From NCBI RefSeq assembly GCF_938045625.1, contig NZ_CALIAV010000023.1:37754-101753 (forward strand): a DNA stretch of 64,000 nucleotides, given 5' to 3'. The notes below the pieces were generated by a model, which was not told the origin of the DNA, ran no database searches, and saw only the letters and a list, made by a program, of their open reading frames with translations. Both the position numbers and the translations under genes were made by a program. This document shows, in pieces, positions 27,396 to 35,524 of the stretch. This DNA comes from an uncultured Campylobacter sp. GTDB lineage: Bacteria > Campylobacterota > Campylobacteria > Campylobacterales > Campylobacteraceae. Position 1 is the stretch's first letter, and each line of letters starts with the position of its first letter.

Positions 27396-27401
27396 ATTAT
27401 A
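27396..27401 (-). promoter_or_regulatory. -10 box directly upstream of pbpC
   Basis: TATAAT on the minus strand ends 6 bases before the pbpC ATG at 27389. Transcription would begin at or beside the A of the ATG, giving a leaderless mRNA. No AGGA-type ribosome binding site is present in the gap. Confidence 0.4.
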
Positions 27402-27450
27402 TCGAATTTGCGCGTAAAATCTCGAAAGATTAAATTTATGATAATTGATA

Positions 27451-27482
27451 TATAATTTCAAATACTAATTTAAGTAAAGGAG
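27451..27482 (+). promoter_or_regulatory. Promoter and ribosome binding site of fumC
   Basis: TATAAT at 27451-27456 follows AT-rich sequence; AAAGGAG at 27476-27482 lies 8 bases before the ATG at 27491. Confidence 0.65.
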
Positions 27483-27490
27483 ATAAAGGC

Positions 27491-28918
27491 ATGGAATATA
27501 GAATAGAAAAAGACACGATGGGCGAGGTGAAGGTACCAAACGATAAATATTGGGGTGCGCAGACACAGCGCAGCCATGAAAATTTCGAGATCGGAGTAGG
27601 GCTGGAGACGATGCCAAGGGAGGTCATAGAGGGCTTTGCCTATCTAAAAAAGGCGTGCGCGCTGGTTAATCGCAAGCTGGGCCGCCTAGACGAGCCTCGA
27701 ACCGAGGCGATCGCGCAGGCGTGCGATGAAATTTTAAACGGCAAGCTGGATGGAAATTTCCCTCTGGTCGTGTGGCAGACCGGATCTGGCACGCAGTCGA
27801 ATATGAATTTAAACGAGGTCGTTTCAAACCGCGCAATGGAAATTTTAGGACTAAATTTCCGCGATAAAGCGGCACTTGATCCTAAAGACGCGAAGTTTGT
27901 GCATCCAAACGATCACGTAAATAAAGGTCAGAGCTCAAACGACACCTATCCTACGGCGATGCGAATAGCCTTTGTACTGGAGCTGCAAAAAAAGCTGCTG
28001 CCAGCGATAGAAAAGCTTGAAGCGACGCTGGATAAAAAGACCGCCGAGTTTGCGGGGATCGTAAAGATCGGCCGTACTCACCTGCAAGACGCCACACCGC
28101 TCACGCTCGGGCAGGAATTTAGCGGCTACGCGCATATGCTAAAGGCGAGCAAGGCGCAGATCCTCGCTACCGTGCCGTTTTTAGAAGAGCTTGCCATCGG
28201 CGGCACCGCGGTGGGCACCGGGCTAAACTCGCACCCGAAATTTAGCCAGATGGTAAGCGATGAGCTAAACGCTCTAACGGGCACGGCGTTTAAATTTAAA
28301 TCCCATCCGAATAAATTTCACGGCCTAACCAGCCACGACGCGGAGGTGTTTTTAAGCGGCGCGCTAAACGGTCTGGCGGCAAATTTGATGAAGATCGCAA
28401 ACGACGTGCGCTGGCTAGCAAGCGGGCCAAGATGCGGTATCGGCGAGATAAACATCCCTGAAAACGAGCCTGGAAGCTCGATAATGCCAGGCAAGGTAAA
28501 TCCGACGCAGTGCGAAGCCGTCACGATGGTCGCCGCGCAGGTGATGGGCAACCACGTCGCGATCTCCGTCGCCGCAAGCCAAGGCAACTTTGAGCTAAAC
28601 GTCTTTAAGCCGGTGCTTACCTACAACCTCATCCAAAGCATTCGTCTATTAAGCGATGCGATGCTAAGCTTTGAGAAACACTGCGCTTGCGGTATCACGG
28701 CAAATGCGGCAAAAATCGACAAGTTACTTCACGAAAGCCTGATGCTCGTAACCGCGCTAAATCCGCACATCGGCTATGCAAATGCCGCCAAGATCGCCAA
28801 AACCGCGCATCATAACGGCACGACGCTGCGCGAGGAAGCGATAAGATCGGGCATACTAACCGCCGAGGAATTTGATGCGTGGGTGGTGCCTGAGGATATG
28901 ATCGCGCCGAAGGAGTAA
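27491..28918 (+). CDS. fumC: Class II fumarate hydratase
   Basis: 475 residues of the iron-independent fumarase that converts fumarate and malate in the citric acid cycle. Signature [16 protein letters not shown], plus [32 protein letters not shown] and [14 protein letters not shown], all active-site segments. Aspartase is a close relative; the TQCEA ending and overall match favour fumarase. It is a single gene between its own promoter and a strong terminator at 28939. It is divergent from pbpC. Confidence 0.95.
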   Translation: MEYRIEKDTMGEVKVPNDKYWGAQTQRSHENFEIGVGLETMPREVIEGFAYLKKACALVNRKLGRLDEPRTEAIAQACDEILNGKLDGNFPLVVWQTGSGTQSNMNLNEVVSNRAMEILGLNFRDKAALDPKDAKFVHPNDHVNKGQSSNDTYPTAMRIAFVLELQKKLLPAIEKLEATLDKKTAEFAGIVKIGRTHLQDATPLTLGQEFSGYAHMLKASKAQILATVPFLEELAIGGTAVGTGLNSHPKFSQMVSDELNALTGTAFKFKSHPNKFHGLTSHDAEVFLSGALNGLAANLMKIANDVRWLASGPRCGIGEINIPENEPGSSIMPGKVNPTQCEAVTMVAAQVMGNHVAISVAASQGNFELNVFKPVLTYNLIQSIRLLSDAMLSFEKHCACGITANAAKIDKLLHESLMLVTALNPHIGYANAAKIAKTAHHNGTTLREEAIRSGILTAEEFDAWVVPEDMIAPKE

Positions 28919-28938
28919 ATTCGGTCGCTTGATTTTTG

Positions 28939-28971
28939 GGCTCGGCGGGATTTGGGCGATTTTGCCGAGCC
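28939..28971 (+). terminator. Terminator of fumC
   Basis: GGCTCGGC (28939-28946) pairs with GCCGAGCC (28964-28971), followed by TTCTTT; it begins 20 bases after the stop. Confidence 0.75.
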
Positions 28972-29067
28972 TTCTTTAAAATCCATAAATTTGAGAGTAA
29001 AATTTACGGTTGCGCCTTAAATTTTACTCAAATTTGCCGATATACTTTTAAATTTAAAGGCACGGCG

Positions 29068-29448
29068 ATGGATGTAAAACTAAACATAAATTTAAATTCA
29101 AATTTGATGAGCGTCGGCAAAAGCTCTGCAGCGACTAGCGCGGCAAATTTAAAAAACGTAAATTTGCAAAGCGGCGATAGAGGCGATATCTTGCGCGACG
29201 CGTCAGATTTTTTTGATAGCGCAAACGAGGGCGAAAGCAGCGCCGATATCCTAAAAAAGCAGCTAGAAAAACTGCAAAAACGCCTAAAAGAGCTTGAAGC
29301 CGCGATAAAGCGAGTAAAAGCGAGCAAAAATCCATACGCAAAAGATATGGCGGCCTCGCTTGAGACGCAAAAGGGAGCGGTGTTTGCGCAGATAATGCAA
29401 ATAAGCGCGCGAATTTTAGAAATACAAGGCGGTCAGGGTAAAATTTGA
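29068..29448 (+). CDS. Small coiled-coil hypothetical protein (FlxA-like)
   Basis: 126 residues from ATG 29068 (MDVKLNINLNSNL). A Ser/Ala/Asn-rich N-terminus, then a heptad-like helix from about residue 60 (ILKKQLEKLQKRLKELEAAIKRVK) and a second helix (AQIMQISARILEIQG). The shape resembles FlxA-like proteins, but identity is uncertain. No signal peptide or membrane segment. An in-frame extension to 28936 runs through the fumC terminator and is not credible. Alone between fumC and the hydrogenase promoter region. Confidence 0.6.
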   Translation: MDVKLNINLNSNLMSVGKSSAATSAANLKNVNLQSGDRGDILRDASDFFDSANEGESSADILKKQLEKLQKRLKELEAAIKRVKASKNPYAKDMAASLETQKGAVFAQIMQISARILEIQGGQGKI

Positions 29449-29768
29449 CGCCGTAAATTTGTATTTCAAATTTTAAAGCCTTGAAACCAATTAAGAAATA
29501 GGGTGATTTTGATTTTAAAATATCAAAATGTAAAAATGATTTGTTAAATTTATCTTTTTATACTTTAATTATTTTTAGAGCTTTCTTTGCAAAAATATCA
29601 CTAAAATAACAATATACTTAATTATTAAAACTAGTTCTTTTACTAAATATAGAATTTTAAATTTTAGTTGTAATATTTCAATATTTAAAGCTATTTGATA
29701 ATAATTAAAGACAAATTTACTCTTTTATCAAACATGCCAAAATGCAAATTTCACTCCAAGGAGAGAGC
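29449..29768 (+). promoter_or_regulatory. AT-rich upstream region of the hydrogenase operon
   Basis: 320 bases with no open frame of note and much higher A+T than the flanks, especially 29515-29720. It must hold the hydA promoter; several TATA-like words occur (for example near 29566 and 29610) and I cannot choose among them. The ribosome binding site AAGGAG is at 29758-29763, 5 bases before the hydA ATG. I see no clear NikR palindrome. Confidence 0.45.
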
Positions 29769-30917
29769 ATGAGAGACGATGTCCTAGTTAGGATAAACGA
29801 GAGGCTTAGCGTGCTTGCCGCGCTTCCGACTTTAAAAAACGGATCGATCGGCGAAGCTTTAAAGAAAAGCGGATTTAGTAGGCGAGATTTTATGAAGTGG
29901 GCTGGCGCGATGACGGCGTTTATGGCGCTGCCTGCGTCAATGACGCCGACCGTAGCTAGAGCTGCCGAGCTTAGCGATAGATTGCCAGTGATATGGCTAC
30001 ACATGGCCGAGTGCACCGGATGCAGCGAGAGCTTGCTTCGCACCGATGCGCCGAGTATAGATAGCTTGATTTTTGACTACATTAGCCTCGAGTATCACGA
30101 AACCGTGATGGCTGCGGCAGGCTGGCAGGCTGAGGAAAACCTAGAAAGCGCGATCGAAAAATACAAAGACAGATACATCCTTCTAGTCGAGGGCGGCATA
30201 CCTACGGGCGATACGGAAAACTATCTAACGGTCGGTCCTTTGGGGCTTAGCGGACTTCATCACGCAAAGCACGCGAGCGAAAACGCCGCGGCGATATTTG
30301 CTATCGGTACCTGTTCGAGCTTCGGCGGTATACAAGCGGCAAAGCCAAACCCGTCAAATTCCGTCGGCCTATCAAAAGTAACCTCAAAACCGGTCATAAA
30401 CGTCCCGGGCTGTCCTCCTAGCGAGAAAAATATCGTGGGCAACGTCCTTCACTACATACTTTTTGGCACCTTGCCCGCACTTGACGTATATAACCGTCCG
30501 AAGTGGGCTTACGGGCTTAGGATCCACGATCTTTGCGAAAGACGCGGTAGGTTTGACGCGGGCGAGTTCGTGCAGACCTTTGGCGACGAGGGCGCGAAAA
30601 ACGGCTACTGCCTCTATAAAGTCGGCTGCAAAGGCCCATATACGTTTAATAACTGCTCTCGTGAGAGATTTAACCAGCACACCAGCTGGCCGGTGCAGGC
30701 CGGTCACGGCTGCATAGGTTGCTCGGAGCCTGATTTTTGGGATACAATGGGGCCTTTTGAGGAGCCGATGGCAGATAGGCTGTTTAACACCGTTTTAGGC
30801 CTAGGCGTCGATAACGTCAGCGATAAAATCGGCATCGGAGTACTGGCGCTCGCAGGTATCGGTATAGCAGCGCACGCCGCGGTAAGCATTTTTGCTAAAG
30901 ACAAAGAGGAGGCGTAA
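29769..30917 (+). CDS. hydA: [NiFe] uptake hydrogenase small subunit
   Basis: 382 residues. Twin-arginine signal SRRDFMKWAGAM at 37-47 exports the folded subunit to the periplasm. Cluster ligands: ECTGC (81-85), GTCSSFGG and VPGCPP for the proximal 4Fe-4S, and C-terminal NGYCLYKVGCKG, FNNCSRERFN and HGCIGCSEPDFWD for the medial and distal clusters. The Gly in ECTGC and absence of extra Cys put it with standard oxygen-sensitive enzymes. A C-terminal helix (IGVLALAGIGIAAHAAVSIF) anchors it to the membrane. Start at 29769 is set by AAGGAG; an ATG at 29742 would add nine residues. First gene of hydABCDE. Confidence 0.96.
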   Translation: MRDDVLVRINERLSVLAALPTLKNGSIGEALKKSGFSRRDFMKWAGAMTAFMALPASMTPTVARAAELSDRLPVIWLHMAECTGCSESLLRTDAPSIDSLIFDYISLEYHETVMAAAGWQAEENLESAIEKYKDRYILLVEGGIPTGDTENYLTVGPLGLSGLHHAKHASENAAAIFAIGTCSSFGGIQAAKPNPSNSVGLSKVTSKPVINVPGCPPSEKNIVGNVLHYILFGTLPALDVYNRPKWAYGLRIHDLCERRGRFDAGEFVQTFGDEGAKNGYCLYKVGCKGPYTFNNCSRERFNQHTSWPVQAGHGCIGCSEPDFWDTMGPFEEPMADRLFNTVLGLGVDNVSDKIGIGVLALAGIGIAAHAAVSIFAKDKEEA

Positions 30918-30919
30918 AA

Positions 30920-32638
30920 ATGAGCGAGCAAAGAATAGTAATAGACCCGATAACCAGGATAGAAGGCCATCTGCGCATAGAGGTCGTCGTAGATGAAAAT
31001 AACGTAGTGAAAGAAGCCTACTCGGGCTCGACGCTCTGGCGCGGCATAGAGCAGGTCGTAAAGGGGCGCGATCCGAGGGATGCTGGGTTTTTCATGCAGA
31101 GGATTTGCGGCGTTTGTACGTTTTCGCACTATCGCGCGGGTATCATGGCCGTCGAGAACGCGCTAGGCATCGTTCCTCCGCTAAATGCGCAGCTAACGCG
31201 CACGCTGATGAACAACGCCCTTTATATGCACGATCACGTAGTGCATTTTTATCAGCTTCACGGCCTTGACTGGGCGGACGTGGTCTCGGCTCTAAGCGCG
31301 GACGCACACAAGGCTAGCGACGAGGCGTTTAAATACTGCGATACGCCTTATGCGACCGGCGCAGATAAACTAAAAGAGGTAAAAGAGCGCGTCGAAGCCT
31401 TCGTAAAAAAGGGAAATTTAGGGCCTTTTGCCAACGCATACTGGGGACATCCGACCTATAAATTTACGCCCGAGCAAAATTTGATCGTGCTTTCGCACTA
31501 CATTGAGTGTTTAAGGATACAAAGGACGGTAGCGCAGATGATGGCGATATTTGGCTCCAAAAACCCGCACCCCCAAAGCCTTACCGTTGGCGGCGTGACC
31601 TGTGTCATGGATCTGCTTGATCCTGCAAGACTGGGCGAATACCTAACTAAATTTCAAGAAACTGCCGATTTTATTAACAGGGCGTATTATCCCGATCTCG
31701 TCATGGCTGCTAAAGCCTACGGTAGCGAGCCTAGCGTACTAAAAGACGTCGGCGTGTCAAATTTGTTCGCTTACGACGAGTTTTTAGTTGGCAGAAACGA
31801 GTATCTGATCCAGGGCGGCGCTATCATAAACGGAGACATCAGCAAGGTTTACGAAGTAGACGGCGATAAAATCACCGAGGAAGCCACTCGCGCATGGTAT
31901 AAAAACCCGGCCCCGCTGCATCCGTACGACGGGCAGACCGAGCCAAACTACACCGGCCTAAAAGATATGAAAACCTTAGATGGCCACGGCAAAGAGGTAG
32001 ATACTAAAGTCTTTGACGAAAAGGGCAAATATAGCTGGATCAAAGCTCCTCGCTATGAGGGCAAACCTATGCAGGTGGGCCCGATAGCCAGCATCGTGAT
32101 AAACTACGCTAAAGGCAACGAGCGCGTGGTAAAGATCGTCGATAAATTCTTAAAAGACTCTGGACTTCCACTCGAGGCGGTATTTTCTACTCTGGGTAGA
32201 ACCGCAACCAGGATGCTAGAGGCCAAACTAGTAGCCGATCACGGACTAACCGCCTTTAATAGCTTAGTAGAAAATCTAAAAACCGATCAAGAAACCTGCT
32301 CGAAATACGTCATAGATAACGGTAAAGAGTATAAGGGAAATTTCCAAGGCAATGCCCCTCGCGGAGCGCTAAGCCACTGGTGCCGCATAAAGGGCGGCGT
32401 GATAACCAACTGGCAAGCAGTCGTGCCTAGCACGTGGAACGCCTCGCCAAAAGACGCCGCAAACGTACGCGGAAGCTACGAGGAGTGCCTCATCGGGCTA
32501 AAGATCGCCGATCTAACCAAGCCGCTTGAGATCATACGCAAGATCCACTCCTATGATCCTTGTATCGCATGCGCCGTACACGTGATGGATGCACGCGGCA
32601 CGCAGCTGGGCGAATACAAAATCAATCCGAATTTGTGA
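30920..32638 (+). CDS. hydB: [NiFe] uptake hydrogenase large subunit
   Basis: 572 residues. The NiFe centre is held by RICGVC (61-66) and DPCIACAVH (546-554). The protein continues 18 residues beyond the final His; this tail (VMDARGTQLGEYKINPNL) is what the maturation protease HydD should remove after nickel insertion. It is exported with HydA through the Tat system. It starts two bases after the hydA stop. The complex oxidises H2 in the periplasm and gives electrons to HydC, supporting growth with fumarate, nitrate or oxygen as acceptor. Confidence 0.97.
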   Translation: MSEQRIVIDPITRIEGHLRIEVVVDENNVVKEAYSGSTLWRGIEQVVKGRDPRDAGFFMQRICGVCTFSHYRAGIMAVENALGIVPPLNAQLTRTLMNNALYMHDHVVHFYQLHGLDWADVVSALSADAHKASDEAFKYCDTPYATGADKLKEVKERVEAFVKKGNLGPFANAYWGHPTYKFTPEQNLIVLSHYIECLRIQRTVAQMMAIFGSKNPHPQSLTVGGVTCVMDLLDPARLGEYLTKFQETADFINRAYYPDLVMAAKAYGSEPSVLKDVGVSNLFAYDEFLVGRNEYLIQGGAIINGDISKVYEVDGDKITEEATRAWYKNPAPLHPYDGQTEPNYTGLKDMKTLDGHGKEVDTKVFDEKGKYSWIKAPRYEGKPMQVGPIASIVINYAKGNERVVKIVDKFLKDSGLPLEAVFSTLGRTATRMLEAKLVADHGLTAFNSLVENLKTDQETCSKYVIDNGKEYKGNFQGNAPRGALSHWCRIKGGVITNWQAVVPSTWNASPKDAANVRGSYEECLIGLKIADLTKPLEIIRKIHSYDPCIACAVHVMDARGTQLGEYKINPNL

Positions 32639-32649
32639 AAGGAGCGGCT

Positions 32650-33333
32650 ATGAGCGAGCATAAATTTGACCGCAAAAGCGAGTATGAATTTTCCATCGGG
32701 CTTAGAGCGACGCACTGGATCAGGTTTTTTGCCATCACCCTTTTAGTCGTGAGCGGATACTATATTTCCTATGTTTTCGTTAGTCCCGAGGTCACGACCC
32801 AGCCCGTGCTGTTTATGAACGCAAAGTGGCGCGCGGCTCATCAGATCGCGGGATTTGTCCTGATAGCGTGCTTTATTTTCAAGCTTTACCTATTTATATT
32901 TGATAAATACAGCCGCAAAGAGGTCGTGAGCGTAGTCGATTTTTTTAGCCCGAAAGTCTGGATAGCGCAGATAAAATACTATCTGTTTTTGGGCCCGCAC
33001 CCGCATCTAAAGGGCGTTTATAACCCGCTTCAGTTTGCGTCGTATTTTTTCTTTTATCTAGTGCTTTTTCTGATCTGCCTAACGGGCCTCGTGCTCTACG
33101 TCCACGTCTATCACGAGGGGCTTGGCGGGCTACTTTACGAGCCGATGAGGCAGTGCGAGGAGCTCATGGGGGGTCTAGCTAACGTCCGCACGATACACCG
33201 TATCTGCATGTGGATCATCATGGTTTTTGTCGTGGCGCACGTGTATATGGCGGTATTTAACGCCGTAAAAGGCAAAAACGGAGCTATGGATGCCATCGTA
33301 AGCGGCTACAAATACGTAAAAGACGAGCACTGA
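32650..33333 (+). CDS. hydC: Hydrogenase cytochrome b subunit
   Basis: 227 residues from ATG 32650 (MSEHKFDRKSEYEFS), with AAAGGAG upstream; a frame opening at 32560 inside hydB is only an extension. Hydrophobic helices carry His residues suited to two b haems: GLRATHWIRF, RAAHQIAGF and TIHRICMWIIMVFVVAHVYM. This is the membrane anchor that passes electrons from HydAB to menaquinone. Its stop overlaps the hydD start as TGATG. Confidence 0.94.
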   Translation: MSEHKFDRKSEYEFSIGLRATHWIRFFAITLLVVSGYYISYVFVSPEVTTQPVLFMNAKWRAAHQIAGFVLIACFIFKLYLFIFDKYSRKEVVSVVDFFSPKVWIAQIKYYLFLGPHPHLKGVYNPLQFASYFFFYLVLFLICLTGLVLYVHVYHEGLGGLLYEPMRQCEELMGGLANVRTIHRICMWIIMVFVVAHVYMAVFNAVKGKNGAMDAIVSGYKYVKDEH

Positions 33334-33986
33334 TGCGCGTTTTGGTGCTTGGTATCGGCAACGTGATGTTCGGCGACGAGGGCGTTGGGGTGCATTTTGT
33401 AAAGATGATGGAGCGAAACTACAAATTTAGCCCTAAAAACGGGGCTAAATTTGACTCCGATTTAAATTTGGACGATAAATTTGACACGTCAAATTTAAGC
33501 GGCGATATAGCTCGTCGAGACGGCTCCAAATTTAACGCAGACGGCGCAAATTTGGAGCTAAAATTTATCGACGGCGGTACGCTAGCCATGGCGCTCACGC
33601 CCGTTATTGCTTGGGCAGATGTTTTGATAGTCGCCGACTGCATCAGCGCCGAGGGCGGCGAGACGGGGGATGTGTATTTTTTCGGTTACGAGCAGATGCC
33701 GCCCGCCGTCTCGTGGAACGGCTCCGCGCACGAGGTCGAGATGCTAGAAACCTTGCGGCTCATGGAGCTTGCGGGCGATTTGCCGCGGACGAAAATTTTA
33801 GGTATCGTGCCAAAACGTATCGAGCCTATGAGCTTTGAGCTCTCCGCGCAGGCGCAAGAGGGGGCAAATTTGATGGAAAAGACGCTTTTAAACGAGCTTT
33901 CGCGTCTTGGATTTAGCTACGAAAAGATCGCAAATTTTAGCGTTTCAGACATCGCTTTAGAGTTTTCAAAAAAGGGCGCGATATGA
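33333..33986 (+). CDS. hydD: Hydrogenase maturation protease
   Basis: 217 residues of the HyaD/HybD endopeptidase family, which trims the C-terminus of the large subunit. Nickel-contacting positions are in LGIGNVMFGDEGVGVH (Glu/Asp near residue 16), FIDGGT and VADCIS; SAHEVEMLE carries the His. A normal family member is near 160-180 residues; this one has an extra segment at about residues 33-74, between NYKF and LKFIDGG, that is rich in Asp, Asn, Lys and Phe. It overlaps hydC by 1 base and hydE by 4. Confidence 0.93.
   Translation: MRVLVLGIGNVMFGDEGVGVHFVKMMERNYKFSPKNGAKFDSDLNLDDKFDTSNLSGDIARRDGSKFNADGANLELKFIDGGTLAMALTPVIAWADVLIVADCISAEGGETGDVYFFGYEQMPPAVSWNGSAHEVEMLETLRLMELAGDLPRTKILGIVPKRIEPMSFELSAQAQEGANLMEKTLLNELSRLGFSYEKIANFSVSDIALEFSKKGAI
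33429..33554 (+). repeat. In-frame AAATTTGAC-rich insert in hydD with perfect palindromes
   Basis: About 126 bases that keep the frame. It contains the perfect inverted repeat AAATTTGACACGTCAAATTT (33477-33496), a second one pairing TTAGCCC with GGGCTAA around 33427-33447, and further AAATTT words. The coded peptide looks like low-complexity spacer. Borders approximate. Confidence 0.6.
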
Positions 33987-35524
33987 TTTTAGCTTTTGAG
34001 TTTGATTGCGCGAGTGAGAATTTCGCATTTTTTCTTAAATTTTACGCGCAAAAAAGCGGGTTAAATTTTAGCCTTATAAAGCAGCGAGACTTAACGACGC
34101 TTTACGTTAATGGCTCGCAAGATGAGCTTTTGGCGTTTTCGGATATGCTTTCTGGCTCGCTGCCTCACAGTGTGTTTTTGCGCGGCTCAAAGGTCTACGC
34201 GAGCGAAAATTTACCAGGCGTTGAAACGAGCGAACCGCAAAATACACTCTCAAACATCACGCCAAGCGTCGTTAGCGCCTATCTTAAAGGCGAGCTAAAA
34301 GAGTGCGAAAACGGCGTTTTTAGCGACGTTTGCGTTTTTATAGAGGGCAAATTTACTCCCGTGACGAAGGCAAATTTTAGCGAGCTTTTGGAGTTTGCTT
34401 TTAAAAATTTATGCGCGGGCCAAAGTGTTAAATTTAAAGATATTAGCGGCGAATTTGAAGCGTCAAATTTCACCGAATTAAATGCAAATTTTAATCTTTT
34501 AATGCCGACAAACCTTAAAAATTTACCTAAAATTTTTATCGCAAATGAAGCCGAGCAGGTAGCGCTGGCAAGCTACGAAAAGCCCGCCGTTATGCTAAAA
34601 ACGACGGCGATCTACCGCGGCAACCACCCAAGCTCGCCAAGATTTTTTGATGTCTGCGCAGCTAGGGACATTTTCATCTACGCTCTTTGCGACAAGCTTT
34701 TTAAAGCAGGCGTAAATTTTATCGCTTTAAAGGCGCAAAGGTCGCCGTTTAAGGCCGTGGTGCTTGAAAACGGATACATTTTTAGCGGCTCTAGGATTTA
34801 TTATTCGCGCGAAAATTTGAACCGAATAGAGGGCGCTGCGGATAAAAATCTAGCCGCTTTTAATCTCGCAAAAAAAGAATTTGACGCAGAGGGCGGGATA
34901 GCTAGGATATTTTTAAGCAGGTTTAAAGACGATGAAGTTAAAATTTACCCCAAATTTGATGATTTTAACGTCTTAAATTTCGCCTTGCCCGCGAGCTTTG
35001 AGGAGCTTTATGCGCAGATAAAGCGCGAGGAGGGCGGCGAGAGATTGCTTCAAAATTACGGCGAAAACTTTAGCCTGCCGCACGGCGAGCTTGGCGTACA
35101 AAACGGCTTTTTTGGGCTATTTTGTATGGCTGGAGTGCTGCTTGGATTTGATAGCGATACGCAAAAAGCGGGAGAGATTTTACTGCAAAACGCGAGCGAT
35201 TTTAACGGCGCAAAAGGGCCTAGGCTCGATTTTAAAATGCTAAACAAAACGCATTTTGACGTCGTTAAATTTGCTAGAAGCGGCATGAGCTTTAGGCTCG
35301 CAGGCGTCGATGCTAGGCTACTTAGTTACGGATACGCCGAGTCGCTGGCGTATTTTTTGAGCGATTTTTCAGACTCGCTAAAGCAGGATTTCGGCGTGCA
35401 AAATGCGCTGCTTTGCGGCTCGCTTTTTGAGAACAAAACGCTTGCAAATTTGACGTTAAAGCATCTAAAAACGGGTTTAAACGCCAAATTTAGCAAAGAG
35501 TTTTTGATTGAAGAGATGTTTTAA
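33983..35524 (+). CDS. hydE: Hydrogenase accessory protein HydE
   Basis: 513 residues, soluble, Phe/Lys/Asn-rich, with no motif I can name. The assignment rests on position and length: in H. pylori hydE (HP0635, from memory) follows hydABCD and is similar in size. HydE is needed for hydrogenase activity in epsilonproteobacteria, but its biochemical step is unknown; it has loose resemblance to HypF-type proteins (ATAAxGxF-like stretches are absent). It overlaps hydD by 4 bases and hypF by 17, so all are one operon. It should not be confused with the radical-SAM HydE of [FeFe] hydrogenases. Confidence 0.75.
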   Translation: MILAFEFDCASENFAFFLKFYAQKSGLNFSLIKQRDLTTLYVNGSQDELLAFSDMLSGSLPHSVFLRGSKVYASENLPGVETSEPQNTLSNITPSVVSAYLKGELKECENGVFSDVCVFIEGKFTPVTKANFSELLEFAFKNLCAGQSVKFKDISGEFEASNFTELNANFNLLMPTNLKNLPKIFIANEAEQVALASYEKPAVMLKTTAIYRGNHPSSPRFFDVCAARDIFIYALCDKLFKAGVNFIALKAQRSPFKAVVLENGYIFSGSRIYYSRENLNRIEGAADKNLAAFNLAKKEFDAEGGIARIFLSRFKDDEVKIYPKFDDFNVLNFALPASFEELYAQIKREEGGERLLQNYGENFSLPHGELGVQNGFFGLFCMAGVLLGFDSDTQKAGEILLQNASDFNGAKGPRLDFKMLNKTHFDVVKFARSGMSFRLAGVDARLLSYGYAESLAYFLSDFSDSLKQDFGVQNALLCGSLFENKTLANLTLKHLKTGLNAKFSKEFLIEEMF

